A stretch of 64,000 nt of DNA from Brevundimonas pishanensis (GTDB lineage: Bacteria; Pseudomonadota; Alphaproteobacteria; Caulobacterales; Caulobacteraceae). The DNA lies in NCBI RefSeq assembly GCF_022750635.1, contig NZ_JAJKBG010000008.1:22645-86644 (forward strand), read 5' to 3'. Below are positions 8,694 through 18,302 of this stretch, piece after piece (positions within the stretch are counted from its first letter, which is position 1; each line of letters opens with the position of its first letter). Below the pieces are notes generated by a model. The model was given only the letters and a program-made list of their open reading frames with translations. It searched no databases and was not told the origin of the DNA. The translations under genes and the position numbers were made by a program.

Positions 8694-9284
8694 ATGTGGG
8701 TGCGTCGATTTATCCAGTTATTGGCAGGCTTGTCGCTGTTCGGCCTTGGGGCCGCGCTTATGGTGCGGGCGCATCTGGGGTTGGATCCCTGGAATGTGTT
8801 CCATCAGGGTTTGGCAGGTCTGACCGGCTTAAGCCTTGGCGTGCTCAGCATCCTGTCCGGCGTGGTAGTGATGCTGCTTTGGATACCGCTGCGCCAAAAG
8901 CCCGGTGTCGGTACTATTATGAACATTCTGGTGATCGGTCTGACACTGGACCTGTTCCTGTGGCTCATCCCGGAGTTTGACGGATGGCCGCTGCGGGTTT
9001 CAGCCTTGCTGATCGGCGTCGTGCTGACGGGTGTCGGCTCGGCCGCCTATATCGGCGCGGGCATGGGCACAGGACCGCGTGACGGGTTGATGGTGGGGCT
9101 GAACCGCAAGTTTGGTTGGTCCATCCGCGTTTCGCGCATGCTGGTAGAGTTGGTCGTTCTGGCGATTGGCTGGCTGCTGGGCGGCGTTGTGGGCGTCGGC
9201 ACCGTGGTGTTTGCCCTCAGCATCGGTCCGCTGGTGCAGTTCTTCTTGCCTTATTTCCAGAAGTGGTGGATGCCGAAGGCCTAG
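8694..9284 (+). CDS. YczE/YitT-like integral membrane protein
   Basis: 196 residues with five or six membrane segments. The segment 'GLDPWNVFHQGLAGLTGLSLG' and the later 'GMGTGPRDGLMVGL' are the repeated signature of the YczE/YyaS group, whose molecular function is not established. I chose ATG 8694, giving 'MWVRRFIQLLAGLSLF'; a much longer frame opens upstream but its first 35 residues look non-coding. The stop codon overlaps the convergent ada stop by three bases. Confidence 0.85.
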   Translation: MWVRRFIQLLAGLSLFGLGAALMVRAHLGLDPWNVFHQGLAGLTGLSLGVLSILSGVVVMLLWIPLRQKPGVGTIMNILVIGLTLDLFLWLIPEFDGWPLRVSALLIGVVLTGVGSAAYIGAGMGTGPRDGLMVGLNRKFGWSIRVSRMLVELVVLAIGWLLGGVVGVGTVVFALSIGPLVQFFLPYFQKWWMPKA

Positions 9285-10342
9285 GCTGCCTGTTGGCGGA
9301 GCGCTCGCTCGATCTCGATCAGCCGCTGCTTGCGCCATAGCCCGCCCGCATAACCCGTCAACGAGCCGTCCGCGCCGATCACGCGGTGGCAGGGGATCAT
9401 CAGCGCGATCTGGTTTGAGCCATTGGCGCGGGCGACGGCGCGCACGGCGGTTGGCTGTCCGATCTGGCGAGCGATCTCGCCATAGGAGCGTGTCTCTCCA
9501 GCGGGGATGCTCTGCAGAGCCTGCCAGACGCGCTTGTAGAAGTCGGTGCCGTGCATGGCCAAGGGCGTCTCGAAACGGGCAGAGCGGGCGGTGAAATAGT
9601 CGGCCAGTTCTGCCTCGGCTTGTTCTGCAGGGGCAAAGCGACCGATACCAAGGCCACCCGGTGTGGCGGCTTGCAGCTTCTTCAGCTCTGCGGGCAGACC
9701 CTTGCGGTCCACGAACTCCAGCAGGTGCAAATGGGTGGCGCTGCTGACGGCGATCATATCGCCAAGGGCCGTGGGTATCCACGTCGCCCGCATGTGGCCG
9801 TCTGTTTTCAGGTCTGCGGGCGCGCATCCCATCAGCTTGGCAAAGGCCGCACGGAAGGCGGAAGAAGACTCAAAGCTGGCATCCAGTTGTGCAGTCAAAA
9901 CCGATCCTCCCAAGGCCAGTGTCTCGAAGCCTTCGCGCAGGCGGCGCTGGCGGGCCATTTCCAGAAACGTCATGCCGAAGTGGCGTTTAAAGGCGCGGCG
10001 CACCGTGGACAGATCGTATCCCATGCGGGCGATGTCCGGCTCGGACCAGCGGCGGTGCGGCTCGGCATCCAGTTGTTCCAACAGGGCAGTGATGACCGGT
10101 TCGTTCTGGGCTGACGCCTGTACCGGATGGCAGCGTTTGCAAGCGCGAAACCCCGCCTCGATACATTCGCCCACGGTTTCCCTGAAGGTGCAGTTCTCGC
10201 GCAGTGGTTTCCTTGCCGGACAGGTCAGGCGACAGAAGATGCCGGTCGAATGAACGCACACAAACACCCGCCCATCATAGCGGTCATCACGCGCGACGAG
10301 GGCGTCGTAGAGGGCGTCATCACTGGGCAGGTCGAACAACAT
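9281..10342 (-). CDS. ada: Ada: methylphosphotriester/O6-methylguanine-DNA methyltransferase and AraC-type activator
   Basis: 353 residues with the full Ada layout. The N-terminal zinc domain has Cys37, Cys41, Cys68 and Cys71 ('GIFCRLTC', 'RACKRC'); Cys37 is the expected methylphosphotriester acceptor. An AraC-type helix-turn-helix (about 85-175, 'GYDLSTVRRAFKRHFGMTF') follows, then the methyltransferase domain with the acceptor Cys318 in 'IPCHRVIG'. It repairs alkylated DNA and, once methylated, activates the adaptive response. It stands alone, with no alkB or alkA beside it. The start ATG 10342 lies 66 bases past the prfC terminator. Confidence 0.96.
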   Translation of the reverse strand: MLFDLPSDDALYDALVARDDRYDGRVFVCVHSTGIFCRLTCPARKPLRENCTFRETVGECIEAGFRACKRCHPVQASAQNEPVITALLEQLDAEPHRRWSEPDIARMGYDLSTVRRAFKRHFGMTFLEMARQRRLREGFETLALGGSVLTAQLDASFESSSAFRAAFAKLMGCAPADLKTDGHMRATWIPTALGDMIAVSSATHLHLLEFVDRKGLPAELKKLQAATPGGLGIGRFAPAEQAEAELADYFTARSARFETPLAMHGTDFYKRVWQALQSIPAGETRSYGEIARQIGQPTAVRAVARANGSNQIALMIPCHRVIGADGSLTGYAGGLWRKQRLIEIERALRQQAA

Positions 10343-10408
10343 TCCTCTGTTCTACCTTATCCAGATGACAGTGCCGCCGATTTTCGGGCGTCTATTGTTT
10401 GGGACACG

Positions 10409-10434
10409 AAAAAGGGGAGGCCGGAGCCTCCCCT
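10409..10434 (-). terminator. rho-independent terminator after prfC
   Basis: Read on the minus strand, GGGGAGGC / GCCTCCCC closes a four-base loop and is followed by TTTTTTCG. It lies just after the prfC stop and separates prfC from ada. Confidence 0.85.
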
Positions 10435-10441
10435 GATGCGA

Positions 10442-12073
10442 TCAACCGCGTTCCAGCGTCTTGGAGAAGGCCACCTTGGGGAAGCGCTCCCCCACGTAAC
10501 CGGTTTCCCACGACGACTTGGCGAGGAAGACCGGGTTCTGGTCAATGTCGGTCGCCATCTGCGGGCGATATTTCGAGGCGAAGTCCTCAAGGTCGGCCTT
10601 TTCACCGACAACCCAGCGGGCTTCGGCATAAGGCGACGGCTCGAACAGAACGTCGAGGTTGTATTCGGCACCCAAACGGTCGGCCATGACTTCGAACTGC
10701 AGTTGCCCCACGGCACCCACGATGAAGTCTGCGCCGATTTCCGGACGGAACAGCTGGGTCACGCCTTCTTCGGCCAGACCTTCCAGCGCCTTCTTCAGGT
10801 GTTTGGCCTTCAGCGGGTCTTTCACACGTACGCGTTGCAGGATTTCCGGCGCGAAGTTCGGCAGGCCTGCAAAGCGCACGAGGCCGCTTTCGGACAGGCT
10901 GTCACCTACGCGCAGCACGCCGTGGTTCGGAATACCGATCACGTCGCCCGCATAGGCTTCTTCCGCCAGCTCACGGTCCGAGGCGAAGAACATCATCGGC
11001 GCGTTGACCGACAACTGCTTGCCGGTGTTCTGCACCTTCAGCTTCATGCCGCGCTTGAACGAGCCGGAGGCCATGCGGAACATGGCGATACGGTCGCGGT
11101 GGTTCGGGTCCATGTTGGCCTGAACCTTGAAGACGAAGCCGGTGACTTCGGTCTGGCCCGGATCGACCTCGATGGCCTCTGGTGCAGGGGCGTTGCGGGT
11201 TTCCGGCGGCGCTTCCTTGCGGGCGGGCATGACCTTGGGCGCAGGGGCCCACTCGCCGATGGCGCGCAGCAGGTCTTCGATACCGAAGTGGCGAAGCGCC
11301 GAGCCCCACAGGATCGGGGTCATGTGGCCTTCAAGGAAAGACTGGCGGTCGAAGGTTGGGTAACCGGCTTCGACCAATTCCAACGCCTCGGCGGTTTCTT
11401 CGTGCTCGCCAGCTTCGAAATACTGGGCGGCCTCGGTCAGTGGCAGGGCGTCCGGATGCTCGGCATCTTCGTTCGAGCCAGCCGTCTTCTTGGCATAGGG
11501 CTGGAAGCGGCCGGTGCCGACTTCGACCAGACCGCGCAGACGGTTGCCCGAACCGGCGGGCCACCAGATCGGGGCAGGGTCCAGTTGCAGGCGGCTGGCG
11601 ATTTCGTCCAGCAGGGCCATCGGGTCCTGAGACTCGCGGTCCAGCTTGTTGATGAAGGTGATGATCGGAATGTCGCGAAGGCGGCAAACCTCGAACAGCT
11701 TCAGCGTCTGCGGCTCGATACCTTTGGCGGCATCCAGCACCATGATGGCGCAGTCGGCAGCCGTCAGGGTGCGGTAGGTGTCTTCCGAGAAGTCTTCGTG
11801 GCCCGGAGTATCGAGCAGGTTGAACATCTTGCCTTCGTGCTCGAAGGTCATCACCGAGGCGGTGACGGAGATGCCGCGTTCCTTTTCGATCTTCATCCAG
11901 TCCGAGCGGGCACGGCGGTTTTCACCGCGCGCCTTCACGGCCCCAGCAGCGCGCAGCGCGCCACCGGCCAGCAGGATATGCTCGGTCAGGGTCGTCTTAC
12001 CGGCGTCCGGGTGGGCGATGATGGCGAAAGTCCGGCGGCGGCCAGCCTCGTCGGCAATAGTCAGTTTTGACAT
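10442..12073 (-). CDS. prfC: peptide chain release factor 3
   Basis: 543 residues; a translational GTPase that recycles RF1/RF2 from the ribosome after termination. The GTP-binding motifs are intact: 'AHPDAGKTTLTEH' (P loop), 'DTPGHEDF' and 'INKLD'. The domain order and C-terminal RF3-specific region ('VGAVGQLQFEVMADRL') distinguish it from EF-G. A strong terminator follows. Confidence 0.97.
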   Translation of the reverse strand: MSKLTIADEAGRRRTFAIIAHPDAGKTTLTEHILLAGGALRAAGAVKARGENRRARSDWMKIEKERGISVTASVMTFEHEGKMFNLLDTPGHEDFSEDTYRTLTAADCAIMVLDAAKGIEPQTLKLFEVCRLRDIPIITFINKLDRESQDPMALLDEIASRLQLDPAPIWWPAGSGNRLRGLVEVGTGRFQPYAKKTAGSNEDAEHPDALPLTEAAQYFEAGEHEETAEALELVEAGYPTFDRQSFLEGHMTPILWGSALRHFGIEDLLRAIGEWAPAPKVMPARKEAPPETRNAPAPEAIEVDPGQTEVTGFVFKVQANMDPNHRDRIAMFRMASGSFKRGMKLKVQNTGKQLSVNAPMMFFASDRELAEEAYAGDVIGIPNHGVLRVGDSLSESGLVRFAGLPNFAPEILQRVRVKDPLKAKHLKKALEGLAEEGVTQLFRPEIGADFIVGAVGQLQFEVMADRLGAEYNLDVLFEPSPYAEARWVVGEKADLEDFASKYRPQMATDIDQNPVFLAKSSWETGYVGERFPKVAFSKTLERG

Positions 12074-12231
12074 GGAAAATCCTTTGACCGGCGGGGTTAG
12101 CCGAAAAGCCCCGAAAAGTCACCGTTCACGATGGTGTGAAAGGCCCTATGCAACGCATGGTCTTTGGTGGACGCTTTCCTAGCGAGACGGTGTCCCACGA
12201 CGGCCACCGCCGCAAAGGGAAAGGAAACGTC

Positions 12232-12387
12232 ATGGCTCTGGTTCACCCGGGTAAGCCGCGCGCGCTCGCTTACGAGCGGTCGGCGCGTGTTTCAAAACCG
12301 ATGCATCCGGCCTTCGGGTTATTGATGGGCTTCGCGCTACTTCTGTTCGTCGCCTTGGGCGTGCATTTCTTGTTTGGACTTTTCTAG
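12232..12387 (+). CDS. small single-pass membrane protein, 51 aa
   Basis: AAAGGAAA lies six bases before ATG 12232. The product has a basic N-terminal half and one hydrophobic helix ('FGLLMGFALLLFVALGVHFL'), ending 'FGLF'. A longer frame opens upstream at 12136 but lacks a comparable ribosome site. Function unknown; orientation rules suggest the basic N-terminus faces the cytoplasm. Confidence 0.6.
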   Translation: MALVHPGKPRALAYERSARVSKPMHPAFGLLMGFALLLFVALGVHFLFGLF

Positions 12388-12458
12388 AGAAGTCCAGTCG
12401 CACCCATATTCCACAGGGGCCGTATCGTAACAGATGCGGCCCTTGCTCTATTTGCGGC

Positions 12459-14105
12459 TTAGGACGCCCGTGTCGGATCGGTAAGCGGTTCGCCAAAGTT
12501 GCGCTCGGTATGCAGGTGCGGGGACACGCTGCCGGTCGCGCGCTGGATCATCCGGTGCACAGACGGTGGTTGATCGCCTTTGTGAAGAGCACGGATGTCT
12601 TCGCCAATGCGGGAGTCCTCGTGGGTCATCCGCTGGTTGTGGCGAATGTAGTCAAGCCAGGTAGCGACCTGATATTTCTCGGTCCAAAGATTGGGGTCAG
12701 CCAGATCGCGCATCAGTCGCCATTGGTGCGCGCCGTCACGACGCCGGATACGGCGGCGCTCTTCCATCAACCGCAACAGTTCGGGCACATCCTCGTCATC
12801 TATGCGATAGGTGATCGAGATGATGATCGGGCCACTTCGCGGCTCGATGTGCAGTTCGGTGGACGGCTCGCGCCAGCGGTCCAGCGGGGCGAGGTTCAGG
12901 TCTTCACCGTTAGCCAGCGGGGCACGCAGCCCGATGGCCGTGCACAAGACCAGCACACCCGCTGAAATGCATAGCGCCAAGGTAATGCTGTAGTTCTGGG
13001 CCAGAGAGCCCCACAGCCACGAACCCGCCGCCATGCCGCCAAAGGCGCACATCTGATACAGCGCCAGCGCGCGCGCCACGACCCACCGCGGTGCAGACAT
13101 CTGGACGGTGACGTTGAAGGTCGACAGGACCGTGACCCAAGCCGCACCGCCCAGCATCAAGGCGGGCACAGTCAGGTAAATGGTCGGCGCAAACCCGACG
13201 CAAATCCCGGCGACGGCAAACGTGAGGGTCCAGAACCTAACGATGGTTTCGGTTTTGAAACGGGCACGCAGTTCGGAAATGAACAGCGCTCCGCCCACGG
13301 CACCGACACCGAACGATCCCAGCAGAATACCGTAAATCAGCGGGCCCCCGCCGACTTCGTGACGCGCGATGACTGGCATCAGGGCTTGCAGGCCACTGGC
13401 CCCGATACCGAAGATCAGCGCACGCACCAGCACCGCAACGATGCGCGGCGACAGGATGGCATAGCGCAGGCCGCCGCCCATGGCCGTCAGCAAGCCTTCG
13501 CGCGGCAGTGTGTGTTGGGGGCGGTTCGGCTTCCACCGGAACAGCACCAACAGAAGGCCGATATAGGACACCGCGTTCACGGCAAACGCCGCCGCTGCAC
13601 CCGCGACCGCGACAACCACACCGCCCAGTGCAGGACCAAGGCTTCGTGCCAGATTGAAGCCCATGGAGTTCAAAGTGACCGCCGAGGCCAGATCTTCGCG
13701 CGGAACGATATCGCCGACCGATGCCTGCCAAGCGGGGCCGTTAAAGGCGACGCCGCATCCGATCAGGAAGGTAAAGCTGAGCAAGATCCACGGGGTCAGC
13801 AAACCCATCCATGCCAGAACCGCCAGACAGGCCGAGATCAGCACCATGAAGGTTTGGGCCACCAGCATGATCTTGCGGCGGTCCATGGTGTCGGCCAGCG
13901 CCCCCGCCGTCAGCGACAGCAGCATGATTGGCAGGCTGACCGAAGCCTGTACCAGAGCGGTCATCTGGGTGGTGGAGATGGAGGTCATCATCCAGGACGC
14001 GCCCACCGACTGGATCAGACCGCCGAAATTGGTGATCAAGCTGGTGATCCAGATGGCCCGGAACAGCGGATGCTTAAGCGGTTCGAGCGGGGACGACTTA
14101 GCCAC
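12459..14105 (-). CDS. MFS exporter with soluble C-terminal extension (EntS / MFS_3 group)
   Basis: About 548 residues from GTG 14105 (protein then begins 'AKSSPLEPLKHPLFRAIW', the usual start of this group); the frame is open to 14177. Twelve membrane helices span about residues 15-420, with the MFS loop 'ADTMDRRKIML'. The last 120 residues are hydrophilic ('ITYRIDDEDVPELLRLMEE', 'VATWLDYIRHNQRMT'), as in the transmembrane secretion effector (MFS_3) family. Substrate unknown. It is divergent from trhO. Confidence 0.88.
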   Translation of the reverse strand: MAKSSPLEPLKHPLFRAIWITSLITNFGGLIQSVGASWMMTSISTTQMTALVQASVSLPIMLLSLTAGALADTMDRRKIMLVAQTFMVLISACLAVLAWMGLLTPWILLSFTFLIGCGVAFNGPAWQASVGDIVPREDLASAVTLNSMGFNLARSLGPALGGVVVAVAGAAAAFAVNAVSYIGLLLVLFRWKPNRPQHTLPREGLLTAMGGGLRYAILSPRIVAVLVRALIFGIGASGLQALMPVIARHEVGGGPLIYGILLGSFGVGAVGGALFISELRARFKTETIVRFWTLTFAVAGICVGFAPTIYLTVPALMLGGAAWVTVLSTFNVTVQMSAPRWVVARALALYQMCAFGGMAAGSWLWGSLAQNYSITLALCISAGVLVLCTAIGLRAPLANGEDLNLAPLDRWREPSTELHIEPRSGPIIISITYRIDDEDVPELLRLMEERRRIRRRDGAHQWRLMRDLADPNLWTEKYQVATWLDYIRHNQRMTHEDSRIGEDIRALHKGDQPPSVHRMIQRATGSVSPHLHTERNFGEPLTDPTRAS

Positions 14106-14253
14106 TGTCAACTGAAAGGCACCTATCGGAAAAAGACGCTGCGCGGACGTCTGCGCATCGGCGCGATCACAGTCCACACCGGCCTAACGTCTAAGGCAAG
14201 CTTCGGTGTCAGACAGTATGGGTTTTAATGCCCAAAACGCTTATAGAGGCCGC

Positions 14254-15294
14254 GTGACAGATACCTCCTTCCAAGATTATCCCGTTCTGGTTGCCGCGCT
14301 GTACCGTTTCGCGCCGGTGGCTGATACCGATGCCCTGCGCGAACGACTGATTGCCCTGTGCGGCGACGAGGTGCGCGGCACGCTTTTAGTGGCCCACGAA
14401 GGCATCAACGGCACGATTGCCGGACCGCATGATGCGATCAAACACGTTGTCGACGGCATCTATGCCGAACCGGGCTTTGACCGACTGGAGTTGAAATACT
14501 CCGGCGCTCACGAAATGCCTTTCTACCGCATGAAGGTGCGGATCAAGAAAGAGATCGTGACCATGGGCCTGCCCAATCTCGATCCGGTCAACGGCGTCGG
14601 CACCTATGTGAAGCCGCAGGACTGGAACGCGCTGATTTCTGATCCCGATACGGTCATCATCGATACCCGTAACGACTACGAGTTCGAGATCGGCACCTTC
14701 AAGAACGCCATTCAACCGAACACCAAGACCTTCCGCGAGTTCGCCGAATGGTTCGAGAAGGAAGGTCGCGCGCTGGTCACACGTGACAAGCCGACCAAAG
14801 TGGCCATGTTCTGCACCGGCGGTATCCGCTGCGAGAAGTCGACGGCCTATCTGAAGTCCGAGGGTATTCAGGAAGTGCACCACCTTGAGGGCGGCATCCT
14901 GAAATATCTCGAGGAAATCCCCGAGCCGGAGAGCCTTTGGAAGGGCGAATGCTTCGTCTTTGATGAGCGGGTTTCGGTGGGCCACGGCCTGAAGGTTGGC
15001 GAGCACACCCTGTGCCGCGCCTGCCGTATGCCCGTTAGCCCCGAGGGCCAGAAGTCGGCCAAATACGTCGAAGGCATTTCCTGCGACCACTGCTGGGACG
15101 AGCGTGACGAGGAACGTCGCGCAGCCTACGCCGAGCGTCAGCGCCAGATCGAGCTGGCCAAGCAGCGCGGTAGCGCCCACATCGGCACAGACGCCGTTCG
15201 TGCCGCCGAGCAGGCCCGCATCCGCGCCGCCGAGGAACGCGAAAAGGCCCGTCAGGCCGCGCTGAAAGCCAAGGAAGAAGGGGAAACGGCATGA
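14254..15294 (+). CDS. trhO: tRNA uridine(34) hydroxylase, rhodanese-like
   Basis: About 346 residues of the YceA/TrhO family, which hydroxylates U34 of certain tRNAs on the way to 5-carboxymethoxyuridine. The N-terminal domain ('[11 protein letters not shown]') and the rhodanese domain with catalytic Cys187 in '[10 protein letters not shown]' are intact. A C-terminal metal-binding region has 'LCRACRMP' and 'CDHCWD', then a charged helix. I preferred GTG 14254, with AGAGG four bases upstream, but the frame is open to GTG 14206 and ATG 14215. The stop overlaps the next gene's ATG as ATGA. Confidence 0.92.
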   Translation: MTDTSFQDYPVLVAALYRFAPVADTDALRERLIALCGDEVRGTLLVAHEGINGTIAGPHDAIKHVVDGIYAEPGFDRLELKYSGAHEMPFYRMKVRIKKEIVTMGLPNLDPVNGVGTYVKPQDWNALISDPDTVIIDTRNDYEFEIGTFKNAIQPNTKTFREFAEWFEKEGRALVTRDKPTKVAMFCTGGIRCEKSTAYLKSEGIQEVHHLEGGILKYLEEIPEPESLWKGECFVFDERVSVGHGLKVGEHTLCRACRMPVSPEGQKSAKYVEGISCDHCWDERDEERRAAYAERQRQIELAKQRGSAHIGTDAVRAAEQARIRAAEEREKARQAALKAKEEGETA

Positions 15295-16040
15295 GCCGTA
15301 CAGTTCTGATTACCGGCGCAACCGCGGGCTTCGGCCTCGCTGCCGCCCGTCGTTTTGCCGCCGATGGCTGGAAGATCATCGCCACGGGCCGTCGCGCAGA
15401 GCGACTGGACGCGCTGGTGTCGGAACTGGGCGCGGATGTGGTTCATCCGTGCGCCTTTGATATTCGCGATGCAGCGGCGATTGATGCGGCGCTGGCCAAC
15501 CTTCCCGAAGCGTTCCAGCAGATTGACCTGCTGATTAACAATGCCGGCCTGGCGCTGGGTACGGGTCCGGCTCAGGAAGCCGATCTGGCGCAGTGGCAGC
15601 AGATGGTCGATACCAACATCACCGGCCTGATGACGATCACGCACCGGATGCTGGCGCGCCTGATCGAGCGTAAGGGGGCGATCATCAACATTTCGTCGGT
15701 GGCCGCCAACTATCCGTATCGCGGTGGCAATGCCTACGGCGGAACCAAAGCCTTCGTGCGCCAGTTCTCGCTTGGCCTGCGTTCGGACCTGCACGGTACG
15801 GGCGTGCGCGTGACGTCGATCGAGCCGGGTATGGCCGAGACGGAGTTCACGCTGGTACGTACTGGCGGTGATCAGGCCGCGTCCGATACGCTGTATGCGG
15901 GCGTTGATCCGATGACCGCAGAAGACATCGCCGAGACCCTGTTCTGGGTGGCGAACCTGCCTGCGCACCTGAACATCAACTCTATCGAGCTGATGCCTGT
16001 AAAACAGTCGTTTGCAGGTTTTCAGGTCGCTCGCGACTAG
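15291..16040 (+). CDS. short-chain dehydrogenase/reductase, YdfG-like
   Basis: 249-residue classical SDR. It has the NAD(P) loop '[15 protein letters not shown]', 'NNAG', the catalytic Ser in 'INISSVA' and Tyr-Lys in 'NAYGGTKAF'. The C-terminus ('[19 protein letters not shown]') matches E. coli YdfG, an NADP-dependent dehydrogenase for 3-hydroxy acids and serine. The substrate here is inferred. Translation is coupled to trhO by a four-base overlap; the gene ends three bases before the convergent kinase gene. Confidence 0.92.
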   Translation: MSRTVLITGATAGFGLAAARRFAADGWKIIATGRRAERLDALVSELGADVVHPCAFDIRDAAAIDAALANLPEAFQQIDLLINNAGLALGTGPAQEADLAQWQQMVDTNITGLMTITHRMLARLIERKGAIINISSVAANYPYRGGNAYGGTKAFVRQFSLGLRSDLHGTGVRVTSIEPGMAETEFTLVRTGGDQAASDTLYAGVDPMTAEDIAETLFWVANLPAHLNINSIELMPVKQSFAGFQVARD

Positions 16041-16043
16041 GAC

Positions 16044-17729
16044 TTAGAAAGCGGGAATGCGCAGGGTGGCGGTGGTGCCTTCGCCCAGTGTGCTTTCCAG
16101 CGTCAGAGTGCCATCGTGCAGTTCTGCAAGGGACCGCGCCAGCGACAGCCCAAGGCCCGTGCCTTGGGCTTTTTGCTTGGCGTCGCCGGCTTGTTCGAAC
16201 GGGCGACCAAGGCGAGCAAGGTCTTCGGGCGCGATACCGATGCCGTTGTCCTTCACCGTCAGAACCATGGCATTGTCTTCACGGCGAGCGGCCAGTTCGA
16301 TCTGGCCGTTGGCGGGCGTGAACTTCACCGCATTGCTGAGCAGGTTGACGAGGATCTGTTTAAAGGCGCGGCGGTCCACGTGAACCAACAGCGTTTCGTC
16401 CGGGAGGTCCGCGCTGAGGTCGATGGCTTTTTCATCGGCCTGAACCCGCACCAGCGCCATGGCCGCATCGGCCAGATCGCGCGCGTCAATATCCTCGCGA
16501 TGTAGCTCGTAGCGGTCGGCATCAATGCGCGACACGTCCAGCACGTTGCCGATCACGTCCAGCAGGTGGCTGCCCGCCGTGTGGATGGAGCTGGCATAGT
16601 CGATGTAACGATCCGACAGCGGGCCCACCAACTGGCTCTTCATCATTTCCGAGAAACCCAGCACGGCGTTCAGCGGCGTGCGCAGTTCGTGGCTGAGGTG
16701 GGCGATGAAGCGTGAACGGGCCAAGACCTGCGCCTCGGCTTCGGCGCGGGCCTGATCAAGCTCGCTCTCCCGGGCGTGCTGGAGGGTGGCGTCCAGCATC
16801 AGGGCGGCGATGCGGCGGCTGTTACCCTGCATGCGGCGCACGACCAGTAATACTCGGCGGTCCAGTGCGGCGCGCGGGGTAAAGCGGACCTGCGCGGGCT
16901 GTCCGGCCTGAGCGCGGGACAAGGCAGCGCGCACAGCGGGGCGATCGGGCGGGTGGATGGCTTCGATCAAACCGCCTTCGCCGTCGTACTCGGAGAACAG
17001 GGCATCCACATCCATAGCCGGAGGCGCGGCACCATAGGCCGCCAAGGCACGACCGTTCGGGGCCAGAACCAGCGTCAGGCCAGGTTGATCGGTCAGGGCG
17101 GACTCCATACGCGCCATAGTAAGAGGCACCACGGTTCCGGTGTGACGCGTATTCAGAGCGGCCACCAAGCCGAACAGCAGGACCACGAGCCCCAGCCCCG
17201 ATGTCAGCAAGGCATTATCGCTCAGCCTTGGGAGCAGGGGGGCAGCGATAGCTCCGGCAAATGCGGCCAGTGCCGCTGCGCCCAAGCCCCAGACCAGCGG
17301 GCGCTCGTCTCCGGGCGAGCGGAGCGCCAGACCTCCCAGCACGGGGACGAAAACGAACGGGGAAAGCGGGCCTTGGAAGCCTCCCGTGATGGCCATGGCC
17401 ACAACAGGACAGACCAGCCACGGGACTACAGCCCAAACGGGCGTGGGCAGCACCGGTTGGGGCCACGGAGACGGCGACTGTGGTAGGGGCTGGATCGCAA
17501 AGACACCGACTGCCGGCAGGGCAACAACCATGAGCGCCAGCAAGGTCAGGACATCGGCGCCCGAAAACAGCGCCATCACCGTCAGTGCCAGAAGACTGAT
17601 GCCCCACAACAGATGCCAAATCGCGCGGCGACGCGCCTGGGCCGGATCGGGCAGGACCAGCGTCGCAGCAGAAGGCGGGGTGAAGGGAGCGTTCAAGGTG
17701 CGGTTTCGGGTCCTGTCAGATGTGACCAC
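16044..17729 (-). CDS. divJ: polar sensor histidine kinase, probable DivJ
   Basis: 561 residues from GTG 17729. The N-terminus has about six membrane helices (35-205), then a PAS-like linker (210-325). The kinase core has His347 in 'HLSHELRTPLNAVLGFSEMM', the N box 'NLLSNAVKFTP' and the G boxes 'DNGIGIAPED' and 'GTGLGLSLA'. The length, membrane layout and His position resemble Caulobacter DivJ, which phosphorylates DivK and PleD at the stalked pole. PleC and related kinases share the H-box wording, so the name stays provisional. It is convergent with a dehydrogenase gene and divergent from sufE. Confidence 0.7.
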   Translation of the reverse strand: MVTSDRTRNRTLNAPFTPPSAATLVLPDPAQARRRAIWHLLWGISLLALTVMALFSGADVLTLLALMVVALPAVGVFAIQPLPQSPSPWPQPVLPTPVWAVVPWLVCPVVAMAITGGFQGPLSPFVFVPVLGGLALRSPGDERPLVWGLGAAALAAFAGAIAAPLLPRLSDNALLTSGLGLVVLLFGLVAALNTRHTGTVVPLTMARMESALTDQPGLTLVLAPNGRALAAYGAAPPAMDVDALFSEYDGEGGLIEAIHPPDRPAVRAALSRAQAGQPAQVRFTPRAALDRRVLLVVRRMQGNSRRIAALMLDATLQHARESELDQARAEAEAQVLARSRFIAHLSHELRTPLNAVLGFSEMMKSQLVGPLSDRYIDYASSIHTAGSHLLDVIGNVLDVSRIDADRYELHREDIDARDLADAAMALVRVQADEKAIDLSADLPDETLLVHVDRRAFKQILVNLLSNAVKFTPANGQIELAARREDNAMVLTVKDNGIGIAPEDLARLGRPFEQAGDAKQKAQGTGLGLSLARSLAELHDGTLTLESTLGEGTTATLRIPAF

Positions 17730-17867
17730 AGCGCGTGGTGGTCACAGAATCATCCCTCTAGGATAGCGCCCAGCAGCGCGCTTCCCAAACGTGCTCGCTT
17801 AGGTGGTGAAGAGACCTGCGCATTCGGGCGTTGTTAAGGCTGGGTGCATGGGGGTATGGAGACCGCC

Positions 17868-18302
17868 ATGACTGACGCGACCCCCGAACCAATCCAAAAT
17901 GTACTGGCCGAACTGATTGAGGATTTCGATCTGCTCGGGGATTGGGAGGGTCGGATCGAATATGTGATCGAACTGGGCAAGACGCTGGCGCCGTTGCCGG
18001 ATGCGGCGCGTATCGACGCGAACAAGGTGCCCGGCTGTGCAGCGCAGGTGTGGCTAAATACGCGCCAAGACGGTGATCGCCTATTCTTTGATGCCGACTC
18101 CGACAGTGCTCTGTCGAAAGGCAATATAGCTTTGCTGCTGCGCCTGTATTCTGGCCGCACACCCCAAGAAATTCTGGGCTTTGATGCCAAGGCCGCGCTG
18201 GAGCGACTGGGCTTGCCATCAGCGCTGACGGTTCAACGCGCCAATGGTCTGAACAATATGGTGGGCCTGATCCGCCAAGCGGCGCTGAACGCGCAGGGCT
18301 GA
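17868..18302 (+). CDS. sufE: cysteine desulfuration protein SufE
   Basis: 144 residues from ATG 17868, with GGAG six bases upstream. The acceptor Cys57 lies in 'KVPGCAAQVW', the family signature, and the C-terminus has 'NGLNNMVGLIRQ'. SufE takes persulfide sulfur from the desulfurase SufS and passes it to the SufBCD scaffold. No other suf gene is nearby. Its stop directly abuts the stop of the convergent ribF. Confidence 0.95.
   Translation: MTDATPEPIQNVLAELIEDFDLLGDWEGRIEYVIELGKTLAPLPDAARIDANKVPGCAAQVWLNTRQDGDRLFFDADSDSALSKGNIALLLRLYSGRTPQEILGFDAKAALERLGLPSALTVQRANGLNNMVGLIRQAALNAQG

Noticed and set aside
10127..12070. 647-residue open frame on the plus strand
   Set aside because: Antisense to prfC and part of ada, both certain genes; it spans their terminator and has no ribosome site.
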